A DNA stretch of 64,000 bases from Glaciecola sp041380235 (GCF_041380235.1 NZ_JBGIYY010000007.1:124001-188000), one strand, 5' to 3'; positions 9,623 to 19,711 are shown, counted from the stretch's first letter. The notes: generated from the letters alone by a model not told the origin. Numbers and translations are program-made.

Positions 9623-10834
9623 CTATGTAAGTGATAAGAAAATACCGGCTAATGCCGCACTCATTAAATTAGCTAAGGTAGCCGCTAAGACTGCTTTTAG
9701 ACCCAGGCGAGCGATATCTTGACGACGATTGGGGGCAATGGCTCCTAAGCCGCCCATCAATATTGCAATGGAGCTTAAATTCGCAAATCCACAAAGTGCA
9801 AAAGTAACGATTGCTTGGGTGTGCGGTGAGAGCTCATCGATGTAAGTAATAAAGTTTGAGTAAGCAACGAATTCATTTACGACGACTTTTTGGCCAATAA
9901 AACTTCCAGCAAGCTGCGCTTCATCTCACGGCACACCAATTAGCCAAGCGATAGGTTGAAATACCAAGCCAAGAATATATTCGATAGTCAGGTTTTCGAC
10001 ACCTGCATATCCGCCCAAAGCACCTAAGATACCGTTTAACATTGCAATTAACGCAATAAACGCCAAAAGCATCGCACCTACATTTACGGCTAATCTCATG
10101 CCAGACGAGGCGCCGCTGGCTGCTGCATCGAGCACATTGGCGTAGCTTTCGTTATCAGATTTCACATCTTTTAAAGTTTGATTAGGAGTTTCGGTTTCAG
10201 GTTCAATCAGCTTTGCCATCAGCAAGCCGCCGGGTGCAGCCATGAAACTGGCGGCTAACAGGTATTTTAATTCAATGCCCAGTCCCGCATAGCCGGCCAT
10301 GATAGAACCCGCAATTGAAGCTAAGCCACCTACCATTACTGCGAACAACTCAGAGCGAGTCATTTGCGGCAGGAATGGTTTTATAATAAGCGGGGCTTCT
10401 GTCTGCCCAACAAATATGTTGGCCGCAGCCGACATCGATTCAGGGCGACTAGTCTGTAGTAATTTGCGCAAGGCGCCGCCGATGATACGAATAATAAATC
10501 CCATCACGCCTAAGTGATAAAGCACGGCAATAAGTGAAGAGAAAAAGATAATAACGGGCAGTACATTAAACGCAAATATAAAACCCAGAGACATATTCCC
10601 CATTGGACCAAATAAAAACTCAATGCCTTGTGCAGAATAACCGATGATGTTGCCAACAAAATCGGTTAAACCCAATAAAAAACTAATGCCGACGTCGGAG
10701 TAGAGAATAAACGCGCCAATTGACACTTGCAAAAAGAAAGCACCGCCGACAGTACGCCAGTTGATACGACTGCGGGCCTTGCTAAATAAAATCGCTACGC
10801 CAAGTAAAAACAGTACTCCTAAAATACTAACCAT
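9623..10834 (-). pseudogene. nupC: NupC-type concentrative nucleoside transporter, interrupted by in-frame TGA
   Basis: From the ATG at 10832-10834 (MVSILGVLF) the frame encodes a CNT-family transporter with many membrane helices, including GQTEAPLIIKPFL. It stops at TGA 9926-9928 right after AWLIGVP. The same frame then runs 100 more codons to a TAG at 9623-9625 and encodes the expected C-terminus, including GSFIGQKVVVNEFVAY and ANLSSIAILMGGLGA. Family members normally read GVPW here, so one TGG-to-TGA change explains the break. Total length without the stop (about 403 residues) is normal for the family. The start overlaps the udk stop by eight bases. Either the transporter is lost or the base is a sequencing error. 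Confidence 0.85.
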
Positions 10835-11468
10835 TGTCTGGTATTCCTTTTTCTGTTTTGTATAAGTAAGCGCTAACGACATCTACCGCTAAAAAGTTTT
10901 CACCACCTTTCGGAATAATTAAATCTGCGAAGGTTTTAGATGGCTCGATAAACTTATGATACATGGGTTTAACGGTATTTTCATACTGTGTGGCGACCGA
11001 TACCATCGAACGTCCGCGCTCTTGAGTGTCTCTGAGCATTCGCCGCATCAGGCAGACATCTAGCGCAGTATCAACAAAAACCTTGATATCAAAGTGGTCA
11101 AACAGCTGAATTTGGGTTAACAGCATAATCCCTTCAATGATAATAATCGGCGCAGAGGCAATTTGTTCTGATTCCTGTAAACGGGTATGAGTTTTGTAGC
11201 AGTAGGTGGGATACTCAATGGTGTGGCCGTCTCGCAGCAACAGCAGATGCTGTCCGAGTAAATCGTGTTCGAAGGCGTCAGGGTGATCATAGTTAGTATC
11301 AGCTCGACGTTCCAATGCGATATGGTCTTGAGATTTGTAGTAGTGGTCTTCTTGCAAAACCAAAACATTCTGACCATTTTGTTCTAATTTTAGGGCGAGA
11401 TTTTGCGTAAACAAAGACTTGCCTGAGCCAGATGCGCCAGAAATAGCGATAATTGTGGGTTTCTTCAT
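10827..11468 (-). CDS. udk: uridine kinase
   Basis: Phosphorylates uridine and cytidine to UMP and CMP in pyrimidine salvage, in the cytoplasm. The P-loop GASGSGKS is at residues 11-18, followed by the DHYY substrate motif and the IIIIEGIMLL Walker-B-like strand. Starting at the internal ATG (MKKPTIIAIS) gives 213 residues, the usual length for Udk; upstream in-frame codons add an unlikely tail. The nupC start lies within the end of this gene (8-base overlap), joining salvage kinase and transporter in one unit. Confidence 0.9.
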   Translation of the reverse strand: MKKPTIIAISGASGSGKSLFTQNLALKLEQNGQNVLVLQEDHYYKSQDHIALERRADTNYDHPDAFEHDLLGQHLLLLRDGHTIEYPTYCYKTHTRLQESEQIASAPIIIIEGIMLLTQIQLFDHFDIKVFVDTALDVCLMRRMLRDTQERGRSMVSVATQYENTVKPMYHKFIEPSKTFADLIIPKGGENFLAVDVVSAYLYKTEKGIPDNG

Positions 11469-11637
11469 ACGTGCTGATAACCGTCGAAATTTGCGCAACT
11501 TTACAACGTGCGCCACCTTCATTCAATGAAAACTCTCTTTTTAATAGTCACTTGCAGAATTTGGCTTAAATAAGAAGCGATGCCAGTATTGTGTTGAAGA
11601 AAAAAAACTCAAAAAAATACTGAACTTTTTGATATCA

Positions 11638-11653
11638 AACATTCGCGAATGTT
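11638..11653. promoter_or_regulatory. perfect 16-bp palindrome upstream of the TonB receptor gene
   Basis: AACATTCGCGAATGTT is fully self-complementary and lies in the 293-base gap between divergent udk and the TonB-dependent receptor gene. A TAGAAT sequence (11655-11660) follows immediately and could be a -10 element, so a bound repressor would block it. The protein that binds is unknown. Confidence 0.5.
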
Positions 11654-11761
11654 GTAGAATGTAATGAAAGTGTCATGTTCAAAGCGGACAATGCGCACGT
11701 TGAAAATCATACATAGAAATGATTCACCAAATCTTATATAAAAACACATAGGGAAAAAGCA

Positions 11762-14700
11762 ATGTTTGCAAAGACTAAACTCAGTAAAGTTGCAGTTGCA
11801 GTCGCATTAACCGTCGGTCTTTCGACCGCAGCAATGGCGCAAGAAACATCTTCGACCATTCGCGGTAATATCCAGACCGAATCTGGACAGACTGTCACTG
11901 GCGCAAAAATTACTGTTATTGACACCCGTACGAATTCTGTACGTGAATTTACTTCTTCAGACACGGGCTCGTTTACCATTCGTGGTTTGCGTATCGGTGG
12001 TCCATACACTGTAATCGTTGAAGATGAGCTTGGCTCACGCACCGTTGAAGGTGTATTTGCTAACTTAGGTGAAGACGCCAACTTATCAATCAGTCTGATT
12101 GAATCAAGCGACATCGAACGTATTACCGTCACCGGTTCTGCGAGCGGTCTTATTACTGAATCTTTAGGCCCAAGCGCAAACTTTGGCTTTGACGACTTAC
12201 AATATCAACCGTCTATTGACCGTGATATTAAAGACGTTTTACAAACTGACCCGCGTATTTCAATTGACGTTACAAACTCTAACGCCATTCAGTGCGCTGG
12301 CGCAAACAACCGTTCAAACAGCCTAACGGTTGACGGTGTTCAACAAAACGATAACTTTGGTTTGAACAACAACGGTTACCCAACTGAAGGCTTACCCTTC
12401 CCGTTCGACGCGATTGACCAAGTTGATGTTCAGCTTGCACCATTTGACGTAACTTACGGTGGCTTTACTGGTTGTAACATAAACGCTGTGTTCCGCTCAG
12501 GTACTAATGACATATACGGTTCAGTGTTCGTCGATTATACCGATGACTCTATGCAAGGCGATGAAACATCAGAAGGTAAGTTTGATATTCCTGCATTTGA
12601 TGAAACTCGTTACGGCTTCACAATTGGTGCTCCGTTAATTAAAGATACCCTATTTATCTTTGCTGCGTACGAAAAGCATAACCCAATTGAAATTTTTGAA
12701 CGTGGTCCAGAAGGTGCGGGTTTTGCGCAGCCTATTGGTGGTTTGACAACAGGCGTGCTTGATAGAGTTCGCTCAATTGCAAATGATGTTTACGGTTACC
12801 AGGTTGGTAATACTGTAAACTCGGCTGATGAAACTGACGAAAAACTGTTAATCAAACTAGATTGGCAAATTAACGACGACCATCGTGCCGCCTTTACGTA
12901 TCAAGACACACAAAGTGCGTCTGCAAGTTCAACGGGCTTGAGCAGTGGTTCATATGCATTCGATGACCGTTATTACGAGCGTGCGAATGACTTAACGTCT
13001 TATGCACTATCTGTTTATTCTGATTGGTCTAGCGACTTCTTTACTGAATTCCGTTTAGCAAAAACTGAAATAAACAATGGTCAGGTCCCGGGTACTACCA
13101 ATCCTAGCTTTGGTGATATTCGCATTAATGATGCAGTTCCAGGTGTTGATATCCTGTTGGGTGCTGATGAATTTCGTCAAGCAAACATATTAAACTATGA
13201 CACCACTAACCTTAAAATCGCGGGAACCTATCTTGTAGGTGATCACGAAATTACGGCCGGTGTAGAATATCAAAACGTTGCTGTATTCAACTTGTTCGTC
13301 CCAGGTAGCCAAGGTGTATTCCAGTTTGATGGGTTAGATGATTTTGAAAATCAGCTTGCTAGCGAAATCCGTTATGCAATTCCTGCTTCACTGAATCCTG
13401 ATGATGGCGCTGCTGAGTTTGAATTCCGTCAAACGACTTTGTATGTTCAAGACCGTTACATGCTTACCGATGACTTAACCTTAACTTATGGTTTGCGTTA
13501 TGACATGTGGGATGCAGATAGAGATCCTATCGCTAACGCTAATTTCCAACAGCGTTATGGCTTTACTAACGCAATTGGTCCAGACTTCGATTTACTTCAA
13601 CCACGGGTTGGTTTTAACTACGTAGTTGACGAAGCAACGTTTGTATACGGTGGTTTCGGCTTGTTCTCTGGCGGTAACCCAAATGTATGGTTGTCAAACA
13701 ACTACTCTAACAATGGGGTTAGCATTCTTAGTTCTGAAGTAGAGCGTGGCGATAATAATTCTGCTGCCGCAATTGCTGCACTTGATGGCTCGAACACCAC
13801 TAATTTTGGTTCAGAAGTTCCACAATTTTTGGTAGACGAATTAAGTGGTGGTGACGGCGCAGTAAATGCACTTTCTCCTGACTTTGAAATCCCAGCTATT
13901 TTAAAGTTGAACTTGGGTGTTCAACGTGAATTTGGTGATGGTTACCTAGTAGGTTTGGACCTCATCCATTCTCGTCAGCGTAACTCAATTAAAGCGATTC
14001 CATTGAATACGGTTCAAGTAGGTACTGCTCCAGACGGCCGTCCAGTTTATCAAGACGTTGATTTGCTTGACCAAGACTGTCGCACATCTCCTACTTCAGA
14101 CGACTGTAGTGGCAGAGCGGGTACCGATTACCTACTAACGAATGCTGATGCAGACGGCGAGAGCACAGTGTTCTCTACGTTTGTTCGTAAACGTTGGGAC
14201 AATGGTCTGAATGTAAACGCCGGTTATGCTTACATGGATGCGCAAGAAGGCAGCCCGATGAACAGCTCTACCGTGTCTTCTAACTTTGGTAACTTATCGG
14301 TAAGTGATTTGAACGAACCTGGAATCGCAACTAGTAACTATGAAGTTAAACATCGCTTCACACTGAACGTTGGTTATTCTAAAGAGTTCTTCGAAGATTA
14401 CGATACTCGTTTCAACTTGTTCTGGGTACGTCAACAAGGTCGTCCTTATAGCTACAACTTCGACAATGACCCCGGCTTCGGTGATGAGCGTGGCTTTGAA
14501 GATCGTAACTTGCTTTATGTACCGCTTGAAAACGATCCATTAGTTGAGTATGCAGCTAATTTTGACTTAGCAGCATTTAATGAATTTATCGAAACTAACG
14601 GTCTTACTCGTGGCGCAATTTTGCCACGTAACAGCCAAAACAGCTCTTGGTGGGGTCGTGTTGACCTTCGTGTATCTCAGGAAATTCCTGGCTTTATGCA

Positions 14701-14932
14701 GAATCACAGAGGTGAAGTTTACTTCGCAGTACGTAACCTAGGTAACTTGCTGAACAAAGACTGGGGTAACTACCGTCAGGTTAACTTTGAGCACAACAAC
14801 CCAGTATTGGATGCGACTATTCAAGAGAATGGTACTTACCTTTACACCAACTGGGACGGTGATCGCGGTCAAGATTTGAACGTGAATGCATCTACTTGGT
14901 CAATGCGTGTTGGTATTAAATATACTTTCTAA
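11762..14932 (+). CDS. Oar-like TonB-dependent outer-membrane receptor
   Basis: A 1056-residue protein with a signal peptide (AMA-QE). It has an N-terminal carboxypeptidase-regulatory-like beta-sandwich (about residues 32-110, GNIQTESGQTVTGAKITVID), a plug region containing NRSNSLTVDGVQQND, and a long beta-barrel ending in VGIKYTF. This is the Oar/CarboxypepD_reg architecture common in marine gammaproteobacteria. It would take up a bulky substrate with TonB energy. The gene is divergent from udk-nupC, so nucleoside or nucleic-acid-derived substrates are possible but only by context. A rho-independent terminator follows at 14976-15007. Confidence 0.85.
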   Translation: MFAKTKLSKVAVAVALTVGLSTAAMAQETSSTIRGNIQTESGQTVTGAKITVIDTRTNSVREFTSSDTGSFTIRGLRIGGPYTVIVEDELGSRTVEGVFANLGEDANLSISLIESSDIERITVTGSASGLITESLGPSANFGFDDLQYQPSIDRDIKDVLQTDPRISIDVTNSNAIQCAGANNRSNSLTVDGVQQNDNFGLNNNGYPTEGLPFPFDAIDQVDVQLAPFDVTYGGFTGCNINAVFRSGTNDIYGSVFVDYTDDSMQGDETSEGKFDIPAFDETRYGFTIGAPLIKDTLFIFAAYEKHNPIEIFERGPEGAGFAQPIGGLTTGVLDRVRSIANDVYGYQVGNTVNSADETDEKLLIKLDWQINDDHRAAFTYQDTQSASASSTGLSSGSYAFDDRYYERANDLTSYALSVYSDWSSDFFTEFRLAKTEINNGQVPGTTNPSFGDIRINDAVPGVDILLGADEFRQANILNYDTTNLKIAGTYLVGDHEITAGVEYQNVAVFNLFVPGSQGVFQFDGLDDFENQLASEIRYAIPASLNPDDGAAEFEFRQTTLYVQDRYMLTDDLTLTYGLRYDMWDADRDPIANANFQQRYGFTNAIGPDFDLLQPRVGFNYVVDEATFVYGGFGLFSGGNPNVWLSNNYSNNGVSILSSEVERGDNNSAAAIAALDGSNTTNFGSEVPQFLVDELSGGDGAVNALSPDFEIPAILKLNLGVQREFGDGYLVGLDLIHSRQRNSIKAIPLNTVQVGTAPDGRPVYQDVDLLDQDCRTSPTSDDCSGRAGTDYLLTNADADGESTVFSTFVRKRWDNGLNVNAGYAYMDAQEGSPMNSSTVSSNFGNLSVSDLNEPGIATSNYEVKHRFTLNVGYSKEFFEDYDTRFNLFWVRQQGRPYSYNFDNDPGFGDERGFEDRNLLYVPLENDPLVEYAANFDLAAFNEFIETNGLTRGAILPRNSQNSSWWGRVDLRVSQEIPGFMQNHRGEVYFAVRNLGNLLNKDWGNYRQVNFEHNNPVLDATIQENGTYLYTNWDGDRGQDLNVNASTWSMRVGIKYTF

Positions 14933-14975
14933 TCACTAGATTAGAAGCGTGCTAGTCACGTGTAATGCAACCATG

Positions 14976-15007
14976 AAAACCCGTCTGCTTTTGTAGGCGG
15001 GTTTTTT
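14976..15007 (+). terminator. rho-independent terminator of the TonB receptor gene
   Basis: AAAACCCGTC pairs with GGCGGGTTTT (one G-T pair) and is followed by further Ts, 44 bases after the receptor stop codon. Confidence 0.85.
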
Positions 15008-15101
15008 ATTGATTAAATGTAAAGTGTCGATGAAATATTTACTTAGCAGTGTTCATCAATATAGATCCTTAGCTGGAATTTTTTGCACTTTTAAAAGTCA
15101 T

Positions 15102-15123
15102 AAAAAACCCCGCTAAAGCGGGG
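15102..15123 (-). terminator. rho-independent terminator of the polyamine genes
   Basis: CCCCGC-TAAA-GCGGGG forms a perfect 6-bp stem. Six As precede it on the plus strand, giving the T run on the minus strand. It lies 24 bases past the decarboxylase stop. Confidence 0.85.
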
Positions 15124-15146
15124 CGTTTTATGGAAGTTAGCAATAC

Positions 15147-16283
15147 TTAAGATAGACGACCTTTGAAGTCCTCATAATTAAACTCTCTTACTATCTCAAA
15201 ATCGCCATTTTTGCGGAGTATGCCAATAGCTGGATGCTGCACGCCATTAAAGAACGAGGTCTTTACCATTGTGTAATGCAGCATGTCCTCAAATATCAAA
15301 CGTGTTCCAGCCTCAAGGGGTTTATCAAAGCTATACTGCTCAATTACGTCGCCTGCTAGACACGAATTACCACCAAATTTGTAAGTATGCGCTTTTTCGC
15401 CAGGAAGTCCCGCATCGGAAATTACAGGGCGGTAAGGCATTTCTAGTACATCGGGCATGTGCGCTGTCGCTGAGATGTCTAAAATAGCAATTTTTTCTTC
15501 ATTTTCGACAATATCGACAACTTCACAGACTAAGGGACCGCACTGCCATGCAACCGCCGAGCCTGGCTCCAGCACAATATGCAAATTGGGGTATTTAGCT
15601 TTGAAATTTTGTAAGGTTAATATCAAATGCTCAACATCGTAGCCTTTTTTGGTCATTAGATGACCGCCGCCTAAATTTAACCATTTTAGCTGAGGTAAAT
15701 ATTGCCCAAATTTCGCCTCAATAGCCTCCAGAGTGCGCATTGCTGCGAAAGAGTCACACTCACATAGGTTATGGCAGTGAAAGCCTTCTATGTCGCTTAA
15801 ATCGACGTTTTCAATATCGTTCGCCAATATTCCCAATCGAGAGCCGGGTGCACAAGGGTCATAAAGCGGCGTGTCGGCTTCTTGGTTCTCTGGATTGATA
15901 CGAAGTCCGGGAGAAACACCTGAGGCTAAAACTTGTGATTTAAACTTGTTCCACTGAGAAAGACTGTTAAACGATATATGGTTAACAAGGCCCACAAGCG
16001 CATCGACGTCTTTGGGTTTATAAGCCGGTGAGAACACATGTACATCACCACCCATTTCTTCGCGCGCTAGACGTGCTTCCCAAACACCGCTAGAAGTGGC
16101 CCCTTTGAGATACTGCTTTATCATTCCAAAGGTAGACCACATCGAAAATCCTTTGAGCGCTAAAATTATTTCAACACCAGCCTCTTGCTGAACTCGCTGC
16201 ATGAGCAGTAAATTTTGCTCAAGCTGAGCTTCATCACATACATAGCAAGGTGAGGGGATATCTGCGCGGGCATATTTATTCAT
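15147..16283 (-). CDS. nspC: carboxynorspermidine/carboxyspermidine decarboxylase
   Basis: A fold-type III PLP decarboxylase of 378 residues that converts carboxy(nor)spermidine to (nor)spermidine. The PLP lysine is in ALKGFSMWS (about residue 44), the His/Cys-rich FHCHNLCECD and LNLGGGHLMT mark the barrel, and KFGGNSCLAGD is the second-subunit catalytic Cys motif. Eight bases separate it from the upstream synthase gene. Together they form the alternative spermidine pathway typical of Vibrionales and Alteromonadales. Confidence 0.9.
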   Translation of the reverse strand: MNKYARADIPSPCYVCDEAQLEQNLLLMQRVQQEAGVEIILALKGFSMWSTFGMIKQYLKGATSSGVWEARLAREEMGGDVHVFSPAYKPKDVDALVGLVNHISFNSLSQWNKFKSQVLASGVSPGLRINPENQEADTPLYDPCAPGSRLGILANDIENVDLSDIEGFHCHNLCECDSFAAMRTLEAIEAKFGQYLPQLKWLNLGGGHLMTKKGYDVEHLILTLQNFKAKYPNLHIVLEPGSAVAWQCGPLVCEVVDIVENEEKIAILDISATAHMPDVLEMPYRPVISDAGLPGEKAHTYKFGGNSCLAGDVIEQYSFDKPLEAGTRLIFEDMLHYTMVKTSFFNGVQHPAIGILRKNGDFEIVREFNYEDFKGRLS

Positions 16284-16291
16284 CGTGCACT

Positions 16292-17494
16292 CTATCGTTT
16301 AAACGGGCTTGAATCGCATTCAATTACCTGCCACGGCAAACCGTGTTGATTAAGCATTGTCATGAAGGGGTCGGGATCAAATTGCTCCATATTCCATACG
16401 CCCGGTTTATGCCAAGTCTTGTTTAGCATCAGTGCTGCACCAATCATGGCTGGAACACCTGTGGTGTATGAAACGGCTTGAGCGCCGACTTCTTCAAAAC
16501 ATTTACCATGTTCGCAGTTGTTGTAGATGAAGATGGTTTTTTCTTTGCCATCTTTAATACCGGTGATGTATGTACCAATACAGGTCATGCCTGTGTAGCC
16601 GTCTGCTAGAGAGCCAGGATTCGGCAATACCGCTTTCAAAAATTCAAGCGGCACAATTTGCTGCCCCTGAAAATCAATGGGTGCAATACTGGTCATTCCG
16701 ATGCCTTCTAATACTCGCAAGTGAGTTAGATAGGCATCGCCAAAGGTCATCCAAAATCTCGCGCGCTTCAAAGTAGGAAAATGCTTAACTAACGATTCAA
16801 GCTCTTCATGAAACATCAGATAAGACGCTCTAACACCAATATTTTGATAGTCTAAATCTTCACGCACGCTCAGTGGATCGGTTTCTTTCCACTCGCCGTT
16901 TTCCCAAAAACGTCCGCGCTGAGTGATTTCACGTATATTAATTTCAGGGTTAAAGTTGGTCGCAAATGCCTGACCATGGTCGCCGCCATTGCAATCGACA
17001 ATATCTAAGTAATGAATCTCATCAAAATAATGCTTTGCTGCATAAGCGGTGTAAACGTTAGTTACGCCAGGATCAAAACCACTTCCTAAGAGTGCCATAA
17101 TCCCTGCGTCTTGAAATTTTTGCTGATAAGCCCACTGCCAAGAATACTCAAATTTGGCTTCGTCTTTGGGCTCATAATTAGCAGTATCTAAATAATCTGT
17201 CTGCGTGGCAAGACAGGCATCCATGATGGGCAGATCTTGATACGGTAGTGCTAAATTAACCACAAGATCGGGTTTGACTTGTTTGATGAGCGCTTCTACA
17301 TCTTCGGCTTTATCAGCGTCCACAGTAAATACGCCTTTAACACGATCTGATCCTACTTCTTCCTGTAGCGCTGCACATTTTGATAAGGTACGGCTTGCAA
17401 GATAAATTTCGTCAAAAAGCTCAGGCAAGCGAGCACATTTTTTAACGGTCACAGAAGAGACGCCGCCGGCGCCGATGATTAATACACGAGACAT
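16292..17494 (-). CDS. carboxynorspermidine synthase (saccharopine dehydrogenase family)
   Basis: A 400-residue NADPH-dependent enzyme that condenses aspartate semialdehyde with a diamine to give carboxy(nor)spermidine. The N-terminal Rossmann motif is IIGAGGVSSVTVKKCA, and GSGFDPGVTNVYTAYAAKHY is the family block before the substrate domain. Its length and its pairing with nspC separate it from lysine-pathway saccharopine dehydrogenases. It is the first gene of the two-gene unit that ends at the terminator near 15.1 kb. Confidence 0.88.
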   Translation of the reverse strand: MSRVLIIGAGGVSSVTVKKCARLPELFDEIYLASRTLSKCAALQEEVGSDRVKGVFTVDADKAEDVEALIKQVKPDLVVNLALPYQDLPIMDACLATQTDYLDTANYEPKDEAKFEYSWQWAYQQKFQDAGIMALLGSGFDPGVTNVYTAYAAKHYFDEIHYLDIVDCNGGDHGQAFATNFNPEINIREITQRGRFWENGEWKETDPLSVREDLDYQNIGVRASYLMFHEELESLVKHFPTLKRARFWMTFGDAYLTHLRVLEGIGMTSIAPIDFQGQQIVPLEFLKAVLPNPGSLADGYTGMTCIGTYITGIKDGKEKTIFIYNNCEHGKCFEEVGAQAVSYTTGVPAMIGAALMLNKTWHKPGVWNMEQFDPDPFMTMLNQHGLPWQVIECDSSPFKR

Positions 17495-17609
17495 AATAAT
17501 TCCCTTAAAAAAATTTGGCGGATAATAACAGTGTGATGCACAATCTCAAACGATTCAATGCTCAATTCATAAATAATATTATTTGGCGAGGCCGGAGCTC
17601 AGCGGCATG

Positions 17610-18038
17610 CTAGTCGGCGAAGTCACAAGTAAAGGGAACACCAAGTTTGATGGTGTTTAATTCGCAGATATAAGGATACAGTGTCACGGTGTTCTTGCCA
17701 TTAGAGTCAGTGATGTTAAACACGATGGCATCAGCATCTGGACCTTCAAGTGTTTCAATGGTCGCTGCATACACCAGCACTGAAATGGCAACATCGGCTA
17801 ATAAGCGTTGGTCGCGAAGCTGTCGCTGCAAGTCTTCAATCAGACCGCCGTGGGCATGTTCACCAAGATTATTTGTAAAAACGCAGCGGAGCGCATTGTC
17901 GACAGATACAACGGCAAAGGGGTATAGGGTATTCGATCTGGCAAGCATGACCTCACATAAATCCAACGCAGAATATATTAAGGCCGCGTAAGGAATGTTT
18001 TGTTTCAAAATCATGTTTGGTTTCAAATCAAATTCCAT
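17610..18038 (-). CDS. hypothetical protein, 142 residues
   Basis: A soluble protein with no signal peptide or membrane segment and no domain I recognise. It has a mixed alpha/beta pattern with a regular helix (IEDLQRQLRDQRLLADVAISV). It lies upstream of the polyamine genes on the same strand, with 115 bases between. Downstream of the PLP enzyme the gap is 68 bases. Codon use looks like the neighbours, so it is probably a real gene. Confidence 0.55.
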   Translation of the reverse strand: MEFDLKPNMILKQNIPYAALIYSALDLCEVMLARSNTLYPFAVVSVDNALRCVFTNNLGEHAHGGLIEDLQRQLRDQRLLADVAISVLVYAATIETLEGPDADAIVFNITDSNGKNTVTLYPYICELNTIKLGVPFTCDFAD

Positions 18039-18106
18039 AAAGTTAATGAGGTTAATTAGATAACGGCTGACACCTATAAAAAGTTCAGTAAAAATTAGTA
18101 TTCACC

Positions 18107-19030
18107 TTACCTATCTCCTTGCAGGCCACCAGTATGCAAAATCAATATTCGCGGGAACTCACTCAACTTATTTTTTATCATGAGCTGTCTGAGGGCGAAA
18201 AAGCTTTTTGTATTATAAATGCAATCAAGATCAAAGCCGTGCTCATGTAAAAACTGTTCTTTAAACTCCTTGTGAGCCATCGTCATTTTTGCATAGCCGC
18301 CGCCATGGAAATCCGCGTCGTGTGCAATCGACCAGTTTGTGTAGTCTAGCGCTGTCTGTTTTTTATGAGGTGCCAGTAGATCATCTAATATGCCTTCTAA
18401 ATAACCTTCGCCCTTTAGTACCGCGATGCCCAATACTTTGCTAGGCAAACCTCGTTCAGCAATGCACTTTATAAGACCTGCCATCGTGCCACCGCTTGCA
18501 ACAGGCAGCACGATTAAATCAAAGGGCTGTGTTTGCTCAGCACAGACTTCATCGATTATGTCGGCCACGCCTTCAAGACTTCTGGCGTCAGAGCCTCCTT
18601 CCGGGATCAGTAAGTCGATTTTCTGTGATGTTTTTAAATGCGCTTGATATGAGATGTCATGCCGCTGCTGATATTCCACTCGACTTACAAATGCTAGCGA
18701 TGCTCCCCACGCTTTTAAATCTATTAGCATGGGAGTCAGGGGGCTGTTTGGATGCGCCCTAATCACTGCGGTAAACGGGATGTTCATTGTTTTACAGCAA
18801 AAGCCCAGGGCATGTAAATGGTTGGAGTAGGCACCACCGAAGCTAGCGATGTGTTTAACTTGGGATGTCCGCGCTTGTTCCAATATCGGCCTTAGCTTTC
18901 GCCATTTATTTCCGCTTATGATTGGATGCAGCAGGTCATCGCGCTTGCACCATACCTCCTTATGAGGTGCAATTTCTATCTGGTGTAGAGGAGAAGGCGT
19001 TCGTATTTTTAAAAGTTCGGGTAATGTCAT
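18107..19030 (-). CDS. PLP-dependent enzyme of the ACC deaminase/D-cysteine desulfhydrase family
   Basis: A fold-type II PLP enzyme of 307 residues from the chosen start MTLPELLKI. The PLP lysine is in SGNKWRKL, preceded by the WCKRDDLLHP block, and the phosphate-binding loop is PVASGGTMAGL. SFGGAYSNHLHAL is the family substrate motif. Upstream in-frame residues have no family match, so the longer start at 19120 is unlikely. The substrate could be D-cysteine or a related amino acid and cannot be told from sequence alone. Confidence 0.8.
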   Translation of the reverse strand: MTLPELLKIRTPSPLHQIEIAPHKEVWCKRDDLLHPIISGNKWRKLRPILEQARTSQVKHIASFGGAYSNHLHALGFCCKTMNIPFTAVIRAHPNSPLTPMLIDLKAWGASLAFVSRVEYQQRHDISYQAHLKTSQKIDLLIPEGGSDARSLEGVADIIDEVCAEQTQPFDLIVLPVASGGTMAGLIKCIAERGLPSKVLGIAVLKGEGYLEGILDDLLAPHKKQTALDYTNWSIAHDADFHGGGYAKMTMAHKEFKEQFLHEHGFDLDCIYNTKSFFALRQLMIKNKLSEFPRILILHTGGLQGDR

Positions 19031-19198
19031 ACGAGCGCTCAAAGTACAGATATTTATGCCGATATAATATCTACAAAGGTCGGCAATGTAATGGTGTTTT
19101 TGATGTTTTAAGTAAGCCATGAATATGCATTACGAATTCTTAATGATCTAAACACCCTAGTGTGTGCGTTAATAGTGCATGTTCTTAAGGAAGTAATT

Positions 19199-19711
19199 AT
19201 GCAAATTTTATATGGTTTGTTTTTAATAAAAGCGCTGATGTTTAGCACAAGCGCTGTGGCGGTATCAACGTATATAGAAAATCCTAAACCTGTCGGTGAA
19301 GCACGCTTAGAGGTAATGTTTTGGGATATTTATGACGCCAAACTTATCGCCGCGGACGGTAATTTTCATCCTCAAAAGCCATTTGCGCTATCGTTGACCT
19401 ATCTACGCGAATTTGAAGGCAAAAATATCGCTAGTCGCAGTATCGATGAGATGCGTGATCAGGGAATGCGCGATGAAGTGAAACTCGCCAAGTGGTTCGA
19501 AAAGATGCAGCAGGTGTTTCCCAACGTCGATGAAGGACAAACACTTACCGGCGTTGTAGACGACAAACAGCACAGTCATTTTTACTTCAACGATAGCAAA
19601 GTAGGAACCATTGAGGACCCGGAATTCACCCAATGGTTTTTTAACATTTGGTTGTCAGAAAACACCTCACAGCCAAAAATGCGAGAAAAGTTGTTAGGCG
19701 TCAGTAACTAG
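19199..19711 (+). CDS. chalcone-isomerase-like secreted protein
   Basis: A 170-residue protein with a signal peptide (FSTSAVA-VS). The core, with FWDIYDAKLIAADG, LSLTYLREFEGKNIASRS and DEMRDQG, matches the bacterial chalcone-isomerase-like family of unknown substrate. AAGGAAG precedes the chosen ATG at a normal spacing; the longer start at 19160 has none. A strong terminator follows at 19737-19772 before the DUF3833 gene. Confidence 0.8.
   Translation: MQILYGLFLIKALMFSTSAVAVSTYIENPKPVGEARLEVMFWDIYDAKLIAADGNFHPQKPFALSLTYLREFEGKNIASRSIDEMRDQGMRDEVKLAKWFEKMQQVFPNVDEGQTLTGVVDDKQHSHFYFNDSKVGTIEDPEFTQWFFNIWLSENTSQPKMREKLLGVSN

Noticed and set aside
9926..9928. TGA in nupC read as selenocysteine
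   Set aside because: CNT transporters have Trp at this place and I see no reason for a redox residue or a clear SECIS stem just after it. A TGG-to-TGA change is simpler.
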